Assembly (NCBI GenBank): GCA_963969495.1
Contig: OZ018317.1
Location: 220,357,997 to 220,421,996 of the forward strand
DNA length: 64,000 bases
Source of the DNA: Ceratothoa steindachneri
Taxonomy: Eukaryota; Arthropoda; Malacostraca; Isopoda; Cymothoidae
Direction of reading: 5' to 3'
The notes under the pieces: model-generated
Told to the model about the DNA's origin: nothing
What the model saw: the letters and a program-made list of their open reading frames with translations, nothing else
Databases searched by the model: none
Translations under genes and position numbers: made by a program
Shown: positions 32,204 to 42,989 of the stretch, piece after piece
Position numbering within the stretch: the first letter of the stretch is position 1
Layout of the letters: every line of letters starts with the position of its first letter

Positions 32204-32372
32204 ACGGTCGTACGCTAAGAAAAATGTGAAATGCACTTTTATCAGATTTAGTGTAACTTCACAATTATTTATAAATTTATTATATACAAAGGGCTAAAAT
32301 GTAAAATATATAAAAAGAAAATAGGTTTTTGGCTCAAATGTGCATTTCACATTTGTTTTAGCATACGACCGT
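32204..32372. mobile_element. MITE with ~35-bp terminal inverted repeats
   Basis: The left end ACGGTCGTACGCTAAGAAAA and the right end read inward, ACGGTCGTATGCTAAAACAA, match and continue through AATGTGAAATGCAC on both sides. Total length is 169 bp with an AT-rich, non-coding middle. TA precedes the left end (TATTACGG). It is inserted within the long-TIR Tc1 element. Confidence 0.9.
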
Positions 32373-33449
32373 TCTCATAAATTGTAACCATGACTGTATA
32401 TTCATTCCTCCTCAACGCGTGTTTGCTGTTGCTAAGGAGGCTTCAATGGGCGGATGGGATAAACTCTACTGCATTTTCGCTGATTTTCTTTTGGGGTTTG
32501 AGACTCTTCTAAAGGTGTGAACTTTGTTAGGTTTTCTGGTCAATGTTTAAATGGTGGCAAATTAAAAAATTTCCATTGTTTTGGTGTAATACTTTTTTGC
32601 TCGACAGTTGTTATTCACTGCCACTATTATTCTTCAGCTATGCTTGGTATAAGTCATTCCATAGCTCGTTGCCGAAATTTTGTTAATATCTACATATCTA
32701 GTAGCAAAAATTAGGGGATAACCTGAGACAGGATTACCAAAGTATTGTGCCTTGAACAAATCCAAAGTGACTTAAATTACCTCTATTAATTCTAATTCTC
32801 CATTTTCCACTATAAATTCCCCCAAATCTGCTCAAGCCTTGCTGCAAACAATGTGTGGAGGGAAGAGATCCCGACTATGTTTGGAATCGTTATTATGAAT
32901 AACACAATAATTTTAGAACGAGATTTATTTTAAAGGTTCGAATAATAGATATTTTTTCTCTCTATGTTTTCTGATCTTCTCCCTGGCTTTTCCCTACTCG
33001 AGATCGCTGTTCCTGTTGAATCGTTTCTCGGTAAAAGACTCGTCCATGAAGGTTTTGGCAGAGACTTTACGGGCAGATGGATTCCTGACTCCAACTCTCC
33101 CTATTTATCCTGGTTTGGGACCGCAACTGAGTTAGGCTGGCTAGCTGCTCCGCTAGTGGCTAGGTTATAAGTTTTTTTAGGACTTGGGTATATTTTTAGT
33201 TTTCATCCAAGTTATTTCTCAATGGTGAAGTTAAAAAAAATGAAGCTAACTATCGAATGTTTGAGAATTTTTTAAAACAGAAAATTTATTAAAACTTAGG
33301 CATGGTTGCATTTTTATTTTATATATTCGTATATTCGAAAATTGATCGGTTATTTCTAAAATAGATTTTCAATTTTAATCTTTATCAAGTAGATGTAAAT
33401 TTCCCTAAAAACGAGTAAAGCAAAATGAATTTTTTAAAGAAAATGAAAT
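32373..33449. other. Interior of the long-TIR element, right part; unassigned
   Basis: An ORF at 32,964-33,170 (68 codons) lies in a locally GC-richer patch and has no recognised domain. The rest is AT-rich. This segment has no counterpart in a normal Tc1 and is probably further inserted DNA. Confidence 0.4.
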
Positions 33450-33873
33450 TATCACTTCATCACTAACTCTATAACTTAAAAAGGAGATTTTTTTTTAGTA
33501 TTTGAATAATAATTTCATCTTAGTTTAGTTATGACTTATTTTTGTATCAAATTTATTTCTAATAATTCTTTTATAATATCAAAAACAAAACGGTGAAGTT
33601 CAGAAATAAATATAAGTATCGAAATTTTGTGAAGTTTTTAAAACCCAAAGAATTACAAATGGTGAAGTTGAGAAAATTTATTTTTATATATTTTCTATAA
33701 CTCTATATTTTAGCAACGTGATATTTTGAAAAGGGCGAAATTTAGTTCAGAGTTCCATTTTAAAATTATTATAATTGGCGAAGTTCAGAAAATTTCTAAA
33801 AATTTAACCGTGGCTGCCTTTTTTTAGTACCGAAGCACAAGCTTCCCCCATAGGGGGGAGTGGCGAAGCCATT
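33450..33873. repeat. Right terminal inverted repeat of the Tc1-like element
   Basis: Inverted copy of 30,458-30,905. It contains TTGGCGAAGTTCAGAAAATT, ATATTTTAGCAACGTGAT and two copies of ATGGTGAAGTT/CGGTGAAGTT, and ends in the GC-rich tip GGGGGGAGTGGCGAAGCCAT. Confidence 0.9.
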
Positions 33874-33986
33874 GCATTGTTAAAGCATATTTAGATTTAG
33901 AAAAAAAAGAATCGTGAGGATTGTTTATTCCCTATTTAAAAAGAATTCCGATAAAAGTTTTTTCTGCCCCTAAGGCCTAGAAAATA

Positions 33987-34062
33987 AGCTTGGCCACTCC
34001 TCCTTACAGGAGTTGCTTGCGCTTTGCAGGCAGACCTTCGGTCTGTGGCTTATGGCCAAGGT
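33987..34062. repeat. Compound inverted repeat with three internal stem-loops
   Basis: An outer 8-bp stem (CTTGGCCA and TGGCCAAG) encloses CTCCT...AGGAG, TGCTTGC...GCAGGCA (one mismatch) and CAGACC...GGTCTG, in a row. The arrangement is cloverleaf-like. It sits about 110 bp outside the long-TIR element, whose GC-rich tips also contain small self-complementary stems. No gene can be assigned. Confidence 0.7.
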
Positions 34063-34690
34063 ATATGTTTCCATTTCAGGATCGAAATGAGCAGTTACCT
34101 TTCCTATAGTATCAAATTCTTCTGAAATATATATATTAATTTCTTCTTTCTCTATATCTTTTCTCAGTACAAATCTTCTTTTTGTTCTTCTCTTTTGTAA
34201 TCGTAATCTTTATTTTCTTGTAAAGTTTGATTAATAATCTTGTCTTTAAATACGTAATCGTATACAATATCTCTGAAAATTTATTTTATTCAAATCTTTC
34301 TTATCTTCATTGTTATATTAGTGGAGTAAAAATTATGAGGTGATAAAAAATGGGAAATGATAAATTATTTGATAAAATATTAAAAAATATACGAGAAAAA
34401 AACACCAAAACCTCTTTTCAAACTCTAAAACAACTGTTAGAAATAACTTTGCTTAAAGCTTTGAATTTACGAAAGACCAGCTTTGCACTGTAATCTTTCA
34501 ATCTCTAAATAAACTCTTAGAAAGAACTTTGGTAAAACCATTCAATATACCAAAAACCATTCATCCCTACGGACTATCTATTAATTCTATATTTAATCCT
34601 ATTTTTCATGATTTCTTTTTGTACCCTGGTCTTTATGAGTATCAATATCAAAGCTTTATAGTATTCTAAAATCATATTATCCATCTATTT
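34063..34690. other. AT-rich interval with a two-copy ~80-bp repeat
   Basis: CTCTAAAACAACTGTTAGAAA at 34,423 is repeated in diverged form (CTCTAAATAAACTCTTAGAAA) at 34,503, a period of 80 bp. Nothing else is recognised. Confidence 0.55.
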
Positions 34691-34699
34691 GTCAATCAT

Positions 34700-34957
34700 T
34701 GTCACTTTCACCTTCCAGATGTCCTAAAAGAGGAAACGGACATGCCGGGAAGGGTTTTTCAATTACGGTTTCATAGAAATAGAAGAAAAAGTAAAAATTA
34801 CCCCACATTATCATTGTTTTTTGAAAGTACTGACCTCCGTGTTTTTCGAAAGAAGTCAACTGAAAAGGCACTTGGACAATTTCCACTCAGATCTGTTTTC
34901 CAAATGGGATGAATACCTCATGAATTTAGAAAGGTCTGTCAGAAGGCAAAAATTGGA
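34700..34957 (+). pseudogene. hAT (ZBED-type) BED-finger fragment
   Basis: The open segment from 34,821 reads KVLTSVFFERSQLKRHLDNF followed by HSDLFSKWDEYLMNLERSV. This fits the region after the cysteines of a ZBED5-type BED finger (V-L-S-N-x-S-x-x-P-x-x-L-x-R-H-L-x-x-x-H). The preceding GFTY and C-x2-C part can be guessed at 34,750-34,820 but is broken. The fragment ends where the Tigger-like element begins at 34,960. Confidence 0.55.
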
Positions 34958-34959
34958 TA

Positions 34960-35852
34960 CAGTCACCTCTCGGCTATTCGCCGTTCACAATCAGCCCCTT
35001 CAACTATCCGCGGGAAATTTGGCGGGGCCTTAAAATTTAAACTTCGCGCCATTTCCAGACATCCGCGGAAACCTACGGACATAGTCGTAAAACGTAAGTG
35101 TTGGTTGGCTGAGACGGGACGATTCCAGCCAATCAGCGTTCAGATCTCACTCACTCGACTACAGTATGTACAGTAAGTTGGGCTTACGTTAGAGAGGCGA
35201 GCCGATCTTCAGAGAAGAAGTAAAAGTGTTTAGGCAGATTTGGAATCATAGGACCCTCACATGGTTCGTTCCATGAAGGCACAAAATAGCCTCGATCTTG
35301 CTATGGGCCCTTACTGGGACATGCTAAAGAACATGAAAAAGCAACGATCTCATTTGTCCATTACAGTGTTATTCACTCCAAGTAAAAAGCCTGAACCACT
35401 AACCACACTCGAAACTACTCCCTCCACCTCTGGAGAAACTTTTCCCTCCTCCTCCTTCTCCTCTGGTGTTTACTGAGCAGGAGTCTGAGGATAATTAGAA
35501 TCTTCTCAACTTCCCTGTGCAGTTATATCATCATCATTGTCATCGTGATCATTGAACTGCACAGGCAACATCTTCTACAATCATCAATCATCATTTTTCA
35601 ATCAAAACAAAACTATCTTCAGATGAGTAAACATTATACAATAAAATAATTTAATGTGTTCTGATACTTTATTTCGTACTGTATGTGTTCATGAACATGA
35701 CAAAACATAACTTCTTGAATTAATATGGTGAGCGTATTACCATGTTTGGGAAGGGTTGGGGGTGTTTTGGGGGTAGCGTCAACTATCCGCGGGTCTTCAA
35801 TATTCGCGGGGGTTCGTGGTCCCTATCCCCTGCGAATATGGGTGGTCGACTG
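34960..35852 (+). mobile_element. Pogo/Tigger-like transposon remnant, TA-flanked
   Basis: The left border is TA|CAGTCACCTCTCGGCTATTC (34,958) and the right border on the other strand is TA|CAGTCGACCACCCATATTCG (35,854). Both contain CAACTATCCGCGG near the end, as do Tigger/pogo-type ends (CAGTCG...CCGCGGATA). TA flanks on both sides fit the family's target. Inside, a 72-codon ORF (35,261-35,476) ending in a Ser/Thr/Pro-rich tail (TTLETTPSTSGETFPSS) may be a scrap of the transposase C-terminus. A palindrome of CCTGTGCAGTT and AACTGCACAGG lies at 35,513-35,567. Confidence 0.75.
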
Positions 35853-35954
35853 TACTAACTTGAGAGGTACTGGGTTTAACAAAAGTTCTGTTACGCTCGT
35901 GGTTTTTTATCTTTCGAAAGATTTACGTGTGTGATTAAAAAGTTCCGTCAAACA

Positions 35955-36735
35955 AATTTAAAGTTCTACTTTTCCAGCACCAGTCATTAGTACGTGTTTT
36001 CCATTGTGTGCATGTTTGTCTCGATGGAAGTGGGAAGAATCGAAATCTCTGCTTTCCTGTGCGCCGACCACAACAACTCTGAAATTGCCAAGCGGCCCAA
36101 CGTTAGTCGGACGGCGGTTCTCAAAGTCGTTTAGAGGCTCAAGAATGGGTAAAACTTCAAAGATCGACCTCATTCAAACAGAACTCTAGTTGTTAATCGT
36201 TTTGTTGCGAGAAAGACCTTGGAAAGTGCTCCGAAGCTTAACATGACTACACTAGCGAAGAATAATGTGTTCTCGGTTTCCCTGGTATCCACGTCCGTCA
36301 AGGAAGAGGGCAGCAAGAGCTAGAGGTGCGGGGAAAGGCAGACTACGTCTTTCAGCAGGACGGTGCCCCTCCCACCCGGCCAAGGCCGTGCAAGAGTGTT
36401 TAGGGTCGAAAATAAACTTCTGGTCGAAGGGCCTTTGGCCACCGCAGTTGTCCGACCTCAATCCCCCTCGACTTCATTATGTGTGCGCATGTTTAGGGCA
36501 CAGTCTGTAAGGCCCATCACAGCAACGTTGACGAGCAGAAATCCACGGTCAACCAGGTGTCTGCCAACATGAGGAAGGACTTCGTCCGCAACGTGTAAGC
36601 GGGTTTAAGGTCTCATCTGGAGCGCGTGCCACATTGATTAATATTATAATTTAAGCATATTTATATGTTAAAGCAATAGTAGCGTGTCTAATTGCATAAT
36701 ATAACGTGTGTAACAATACTTTTGCAATACATGGG
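35955..36735 (+). mobile_element. Mariner-like transposon, second copy of the 15.4-kb family
   Basis: It carries a plus-strand mariner transposase followed by a 3' segment (36,628-36,710) closely similar to the 3' segment of the minus-strand copy at 15,365-15,478: CACATTGATTAATATTA, CATATTTATATGTTAAA and GTGTCTAATTG occur in both. Exact ends were not defined. Confidence 0.75.
36024..36598 (+). pseudogene. Mariner-family transposase (broken and internally deleted)
   Basis: The N-terminus reads MEVGRIEISAFLCADHNNSE and IAKRPNVSRTAVLKVV (36,024-36,135), a helix-turn-helix, then RPHSNRTLVVNRFVARKT. Much of the middle, including the first catalytic Asp, is missing. At 36,340 YVFQQDGAPPTRP, with a frameshift to HPAKAVQECLGSKINFWSKG, gives the second Asp block. 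LWPPQLSDLNPPRLHYV follows with the PLDY position altered to PRLHY, so the last catalytic Asp is lost. The C-terminal helices run to about 36,598. The loss of catalytic residues and the deletion make it dead. Confidence 0.75.
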
Positions 36736-36888
36736 AGTTTCGATCAACGTTCTGCATTGAGAGCTAGCTTTAAAGTAGTTTGGTTGCTTGCCTAAAACTA
36801 GAAACTACAGAAATTATGTGTGGTCAGAAGCAAGCCACGCGACAGATTTCGTGCTCTTTTAAGAAAAATTTGTAAAAGTCGACCAGAT

Positions 36889-37141
36889 TTCCTCTTCAAT
36901 TGCATCGAACCTTTATAGCAAATATACACCAGCAGCTGCGAGTTGCTACTCAAGTCTCATCGAACTGAATAGCAAAATGTTTGCACGTTTATTAGAGAAA
37001 TCACTTGTTTCGTTACATTTTCTGCTATGATTAGCAGCAAACGTGCAAACATTTTGCTATTCAGTTTGATGAAACTTGAACAGCAATTCGCAGCTGCTGG
37101 TGTATATTTGCTATAAAGGTTCGATGCAATTGAAGAGGGAA
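36889..37141. mobile_element. 253-bp foldback with ~102-bp arms of about 95% identity
   Basis: Left arm 36,889-36,990 and right arm 37,039-37,141 are inverted copies differing at only a few sites (for example GAGTTGCTACTC against GAATTGCTGTTC). Shared marks are TTCAATTGCATCGAACC, GCAAATATACACCAGCAGCTG and AAAATGTTTGCACGTTT. The loop is 48 bp. Transcribed from either side it would form a long hairpin RNA. No coding content; it is probably a foldback-type MITE. Confidence 0.9.
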
Positions 37142-37189
37142 TCCGGTTTTGTTCTCATTTCGAGTTGAGAGCTATTCTATCAACGTATT

Positions 37190-37600
37190 CAACATGGCTA
37201 GTCACACTTCAAAACACGAAGAGTTAATTTAAAATGAGAAGACTGAATTTGTGTGTCCTTTGTGGAAATCCAGCCATGTTAGATTATGTATGTGGCTTTC
37301 CGGCTTTGGTCAAAGAGAAAAATCTAAAATTTGAACTAACTCACTGTATGGTCCATTGCTAAGTACGGACTCATTGTGGAGCATTCAGAATATCCACTGA
37401 AAGCTGTCATGCATGATGTTATCAAGATTGTCAATGTTGTCAAGGGACATGTCCTAAACAAGCGGCTTTTTCGTGAAATATGTGAACATGGAGAGGCTGA
37501 AAATTCAGGTCCACTTTATCACACAGGAATGAGGTGGCTTTCATGTGGAAATATTTTGAATCGAGTTTGGGCGCTGAAAATTGAACTTGAAATAAAATAA
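37190..37600 (+). pseudogene. hAT (ZBED5-like) transposase fragment
   Basis: The open segment 37,376-37,600 reads HDVIKIVNVVKGHVLNKRLF, REICEHGEAENSGPLYHTGM, RWLSCGNILNRVWALKIELE. The RWLS-x-G-x-x-L-x-R-x-x-x-L block is the diagnostic central motif of ZBED5/SCAND3-type hAT proteins, and the VIK-VNxxK-xxLNxRLF helix precedes it in that family. Upstream (37,230-37,330) is weakly similar sequence. It is on the opposite strand to the hAT copy at 26-28 kb, whose RWLS is damaged, so this is a separate copy. Confidence 0.8.
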
Positions 37601-39680
37601 AATAACATTTTTATATTTGGCTAACAAGAGAGGAAGAAATATTTGATTTCCAGATGGTGGCCTTAATTGTTAGTCATTCTGATGCGGTAGTGTCACGGCG
37701 ACAAAGAGTCCAGAACTTCCGAGACCACTATTGTTGCCAGAATATTAGTACAATTTAAAGAAATGAGTCAAGCTTCCATTGAATCACTACTTGGTTCACT
37801 GGACAATTCTGACAGAAGTCTCGTAATGTTGGACCCAGCAAGGTGTTAGGCGTATCTCGGACACCCATACTGCAGCAAATGACTGTTAATGGTGAAGCCG
37901 TGGGGTGATTCATAACCTGTTCAAAAAAGCAATAAGAGATCAACAATCTATTTATGATTTCCAGTTGTAATTTAGAGGGATTTTTGGTCTAGAATGAACA
38001 ACATATATTGGGAAGGAGAACTTGCTACAGAAAATGCAACATAAATGTACACTAGGTTTAAACAATTACTTTTTTAGGAATAAAGTTTTAGTGCGATACA
38101 AACCACTAAAGTCTAATAATTCTAAACGTATTTCTTAAATGAATAAAGACAATGAAAGGTCAATTAAACCCCAAAAACAAATATAAACTAATAAAATCCC
38201 ATAGTAGCTATCTTGCTTATCAATATAATTAGATTTATTATTGTCGGAAAGTAAAAAAAAATTATTAAGATTTGTAAAACGACATGAAAATAAAAAGAAA
38301 ATAAGTGCGGAGACTGGAGGCCCAATGCTTGCGTGAGTATCTGTGGCTATATATCACTTCTTCCATCTTCCCTACTTTCTTTACAGATCTCACCTTTTAC
38401 AAACATTATGGGGGATAGGTTTTCGTTGTTAATTGCGCTTTAAATTGGCGAAAAAGGTTTCCTAGTTTGCTTTATGTATATATATGGAAGAACGGGGTGG
38501 AGAAGAAATTCCGACAAATAGGGCTTCCAAGGAGCCTCAGGCAAGGAACTTGGGGCTCAAATAAAACCCGCCTCTGAGAGATTCGCTTGGAGAAATCGAT
38601 CTCTCATTAAACCTTGATTCAAAATGAAGAGTTCGACTTTTTGATTCGAGTTTATATTATTTTCTACACTTGACAAAATAATTCTTTAAGTTTTATGAAG
38701 CCATTAGAGAGGAAGAGGAGAAATGAGTTGTCCAATTACCATAATTTGGCTGGTTGTAACCATAGATCTATAATTAATATTCTGACATGAGAAATTTTTC
38801 TTGGTTTATTGATTTTCAAATTTGAAATAAAGCGAAAATATCATTATTAATTTATATAAACTAAAGTGATTTACAGTATGGTGTGGCTTTTGCAAGAGAA
38901 ATGAAAGACAGTCACGACTATTTTGCAATTTATCCTCTGTGCCAAATCTTTTAGATAATGTCCCCAAATTTTTTTTTTTGTAAATATTTTCACTTATAAT
39001 TTAAATGAGCCAAATAAAAGATCGCCATCCTTTCGAGTCTCTACTATAGGACGTTTGGGCACAAGGTGGACCTACTCTAATGCTTTCACATACATACATA
39101 TGTGGATAATACGCAATACTACTTCAAGAATGAACTCAACCTCAAAGCTTATATATACATAAGAGATCAGTGAACAGGGTCATAAACACCCTTGAAGGTC
39201 CTTTTAAGATGTTCTCGAATCGTCTAAAAACTCATTTTCATGTGTCTATCATTAATTGACTGGTACTGGCTTTGAATGGACCTACTAATCTTAGTTGGTC
39301 CTAGCTTCCCTAGAATCCTTATTATGGATGTTTTGTTATGGGGTCATGATATCTACTCGCTAAAGATCTATCAAGAACGTGTTCCATGTGATAAACTCCT
39401 CCCCCATTCTTAGGATAAAGAAACTAGTTCTCGCTCCCATGTTTCCCTCGATCATTAAATTACAGGTTCAAATCGCCAGAAGGGATTGTGTAGCGGTTCT
39501 TGATAAAAATGTGTATGTGCCAAAATGTAAGTGCCTATAAAGGATTTTTTTGTAGTAAAGGGACAGTAAGAATTAATATTTAAATTCTAAAGTTTTGGCA
39601 ATCACTACTCTATTTTGCTCTTTCTGTTCTTTGTATATATTTACATTAAGAAAGCTGCTAAGATATCTTATTATTTTTCC
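37601..39680. other. Interval with no recognised gene
   Basis: AT-rich, with scattered short ORFs (the longest about 63 codons) and no domain, terminal repeat or RNA gene recognised. Confidence 0.5.
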
Positions 39681-39685
39681 CATAG

Positions 39686-39789
39686 ACACAAAGACATGCC
39701 AATGACACCCGGGCAATTGGCACTGAACGTAATGGTGTTGGTGGCGTTGTGCAGCGATCCCCGAGACTTCTACTCCAAAGACCTGATCG
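39686..39789 (+). CDS. Candidate internal exon of an unidentified host gene
   Basis: A 104-bp open stretch has a pyrimidine-rich acceptor (TTATTATTTTTCCCATAG|A) and a strong donor (TCG|GTAAGTAG). The internal frame reads HKDMPMTPGQLALNVMVLVA then LCSDPRDFYSKDLI, with one base at each end completing split codons (upstream intron phase 2, downstream phase 1). Its base composition is richer in G and C than its neighbourhood, and it is not similar to any transposon protein that I know. I do not recognise the protein. No partner exon was found within several kilobases, which weakens the call. Confidence 0.4.
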
Positions 39790-39799
39790 GTAAGTAGAG

Positions 39800-42700
39800 T
39801 CATTTTCTTCACCCTTGAGAAGAAGCAAATCTTATCCTTCAGCAATTTTTCACATTTGGACTTCATCGGTCTCAACCTCTTTGCTTCTTCCATGTCCAGA
39901 ATAAAACGCGAACACGTGCATAACAAGAGAGTAGCAAAAGAGACAGAGGGAGTCGCTATAAAGAAGGATGAGTAAATATGGAGGAGAAATATAAAATTTG
40001 AGAGTAAATAGGATAATCAAAACATTAAAATATATCCCAGGGTTAAGGGTAAGCAATCATTGGTAGCTGAAGCCACCGTAAATTGATTCAGATACTGCAT
40101 TGCAATCTGTGTTCTTATGTCCTTCAGCAATCTTATAAATTCTTAGAGAATATTCAATGCAACACTTCTCAAACGTTTTGGCGTTAATATATTTGTATGG
40201 AAAAATTTGAAACACGCGTCAACATTTTAAAATAGATCCCATAATTATTAAAGTTCGAGAAAATTATGTGGTGGCTACAAAATACTCAAAGTAGCTAGCG
40301 AAGGAGGAGGAGGAGGCTACCTACGGCCTTAGGAATAGCATGCGGTTCTGTCAAACCAGCTTTAGGATCTCAATGCGAGGTCAGAGAAAGTGTGGAGCTT
40401 AGTCCATCCCTTGACTTCTCTTTAAGCGGAAAATCCGTCCAAAATCCATCCTTGTCATTCTTTTATCCAATTGGTAATTCTACATACATATGGCAACGTA
40501 CATGTGCTAGACAAGCGCTTTTATGTAGATACAGGGTAAATTCTTATTCAGTCGTTGCCATTACTTAAGGTATATGGCAAGCACCTCACTTGTGGGTATA
40601 AGGGCTTAATGAGTTCACCAGTTAGCCTCCATCAACCCAACTCTCTTACAAAGGTTGTCTTTACCTTTTTTTCCAGTTTCTATTCCCTGTTTGCCCATAG
40701 GAGTTCAAATCTTTAACTTAGACTGTGTCTGCGACGATATTGTTTTTCGGACATTTTACCCACTCTGCCTCAGCATTTAGGGAGGAGGCGATTTTTAGTG
40801 ATTATAGTAATTAAGCATTCCATAGCTTTGTAGTTTATCTTAAAGGACTAGATCTGTTTTAAAAGATTTTTCTGGCCTTAATATTGATAGATTTTTCACT
40901 TATTGTGTTGACCAAAATTTTACTTCATCTGGATATTTCTCTACTGAATAAAAGTACTCTGGGTGGTCACTAACTTTTACAGCCATTTTCTTCCATATAG
41001 TGAGCGTAGTATCAAATCTGTAATTGCCTCATTAAAAGGGGGCACTCGAAAAATAACTTCTCATTCCCATGGTCGAATGAAGCAACAAACGCCTTTAGCG
41101 ATGTTAAAGATGCCTCACCGACCATTGTCCGTCCATTCCGTGCGCGTGAATTCCACAGCTGAGCTCATTCTCGTGATTTTTTTCAGTTTTCTCTTTATTT
41201 TAAACATCTCTTCACTAAATTTGGGGCCTAGAATATACTTAAAATATTTCTTTTGGTAACACAAGTCTCATTAGATCGCAATCTCCGATGAGATTTTGTA
41301 CTTGCACTTCATCGCTAAATTTACCCTTAATATTCGTTGTATTAAAGGGACGGTGAAGATATTGTCTTTGTGATACATTGACTCTCTTAGCCAACAACGA
41401 GGCATTAATAAACCAAGAATGGTTTATTTATCCTTTGCGGTGGCGGAGAACACTAATCTTGAACTTCCGGGCCAAATTGAACATCGGGGCGCAACAATTC
41501 TTCACAAATTTATTGAAATATGTCAACAACAAAATCCATGTATTTTATTTCCATAGCTTTTCAGGCGTGAATTTTGGCCATTACATTGCTTTTCATCTTA
41601 CTGGGAATGACCAGAAATATTCTTGTTGATGTACTTACTTGTGTACCGCGCTAAAGATCTAAGGTACAAAGACACTGTGACACCAATCCATCCCTATGCA
41701 CCCAATTCCCAAAGATGCGCGAAAGTTCATCTGAATAGGTTGTGACGTTTAGGATTCCTGTCACAATATCCGAAGATAGTAGCTAACAGGCTTAGCTTAT
41801 AGCACGTCTTAACTCGATATTTTCAGAGTTACGTATCTAAATTTCGTCGCACGATGGATTGATTCAATTTAACCAACAGATATGTACTTCCCATCAAGGA
41901 AAGAAAGCCGTTTATGTCTTTTAGAATATTCACGCAGCACCTTCTAATGTGACATAAAAAGTCATTGAACACCTAAATGTTGCTGGTTTTATTTTAAGCA
42001 AAAGACCAAAGTAAACTTTTTGAGATTAAAACCAGCATTCATTGAGCCTGCGATAGAAAAAAAACAAATAACCCTATTCACTACTTTACCAGGTTTGACC
42101 TTGCAAATGCAATCAAAACGATTGCCCTTAGACAAGTAACGGGAATCATAACGGATAAAAAACACAGAAAATGACCTTCTCGACTTGAGAATGGAACTCA
42201 CTCATGGTGACATTTTTACCCTCAGAAAACCTGAACAAATAAAAATATTATCCTGCAGTGACCTAAGAAAATTCCTTGATATTCTTTTTTACCTTTTGAT
42301 AGGAGAGTTGAAAGGGTTCGTCCTTGCAGCCCTTCTTGTTCCAAGGAACTGGTATAGCTATGCGGAAGCTACATTCACGTTCCTTAAGAAAAAATAATTC
42401 CAACCTTAACATGAACTCGAAAAATGGGATCAAAGAAGATGGCAAGTTCCTTATATTTCTTCCCTGCTCAGCATAAATTCATCCCGAAATAAAGACACCT
42501 TTCCTGAACCATCTACGAAGCCCGCATTTATACAAGGCTTGTTAGATTTGACATCACATGGACTGACGTCACCTGCCTCCGAACATTCCTTTTTGTGGAC
42601 ATTGGACAAAACAAGTTAGGAAGTATAGATTAATAGAGCAAAATTAAGAGAGTATAGTGGTGAAAGGGTTTTGACAAGGATAGTAAAGGTAAGTTTAGTA

Positions 42701-42950
42701 TAAGTTTGAAGTGGGTATTTTTTCTTGGTGGAATGGTATCTCCAGCAAAGTTAGGTAGTAAAGTAAAAAATAAAGCGCTCAAGAGCAGGGATATATAGAT
42801 CCCTGGTCAAATGGTAGCTCTGGAAATGGTAATCTCGTGTTGAGTTGTTTTGGGTGTCGAAATTAGTTGTCATTCAAGCCTTTGTAGTAACTAGTAAAAC
42901 TCGCTATTGCGGCAAGTCAAATTTCGGTGAAAAGTTGTAATAAATCGGTA
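39800..42950. other. Interval with no recognised gene
   Basis: ORFs up to 98 codons (40,963-41,259 plus) were examined without recognising a domain. There are no clear repeats. This is the longest stretch in the window without a recognisable mobile element, and it follows the candidate exon. Confidence 0.5.
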
Positions 42951-42989
42951 AGAGTGTTACATGTTTGGGTTGATGTTACTGTTCAGGTG

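Larger units (their letters stand above)
30458..33873 (-). mobile_element. Tc1-like element with very long (~430-bp) terminal inverted repeats
   Basis: A left arm (30,458-30,905) and a right arm (33,450-33,873) are inverted copies of each other over their length, with small indels. Tips read ATGGCATCGCC on the left and ATGGCTTCGCC on the right read inward. A Tc1-type transposase lies on the minus strand between them. Terminal repeats of over 400 bp are much longer than the 20-250 bp common in this superfamily. The right half of the interior also holds a MITE (32,204-32,372) and unassigned sequence, which explains the 3.4-kb length. No TA duplication is clear on both sides. Confidence 0.82.

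Noticed and set aside
33987..34062. tRNA gene
   Set aside because: The stems are arranged like a cloverleaf, but loop lengths are wrong, and no TTCRA T-loop motif, no D-loop GG and no 7-bp anticodon loop are present.
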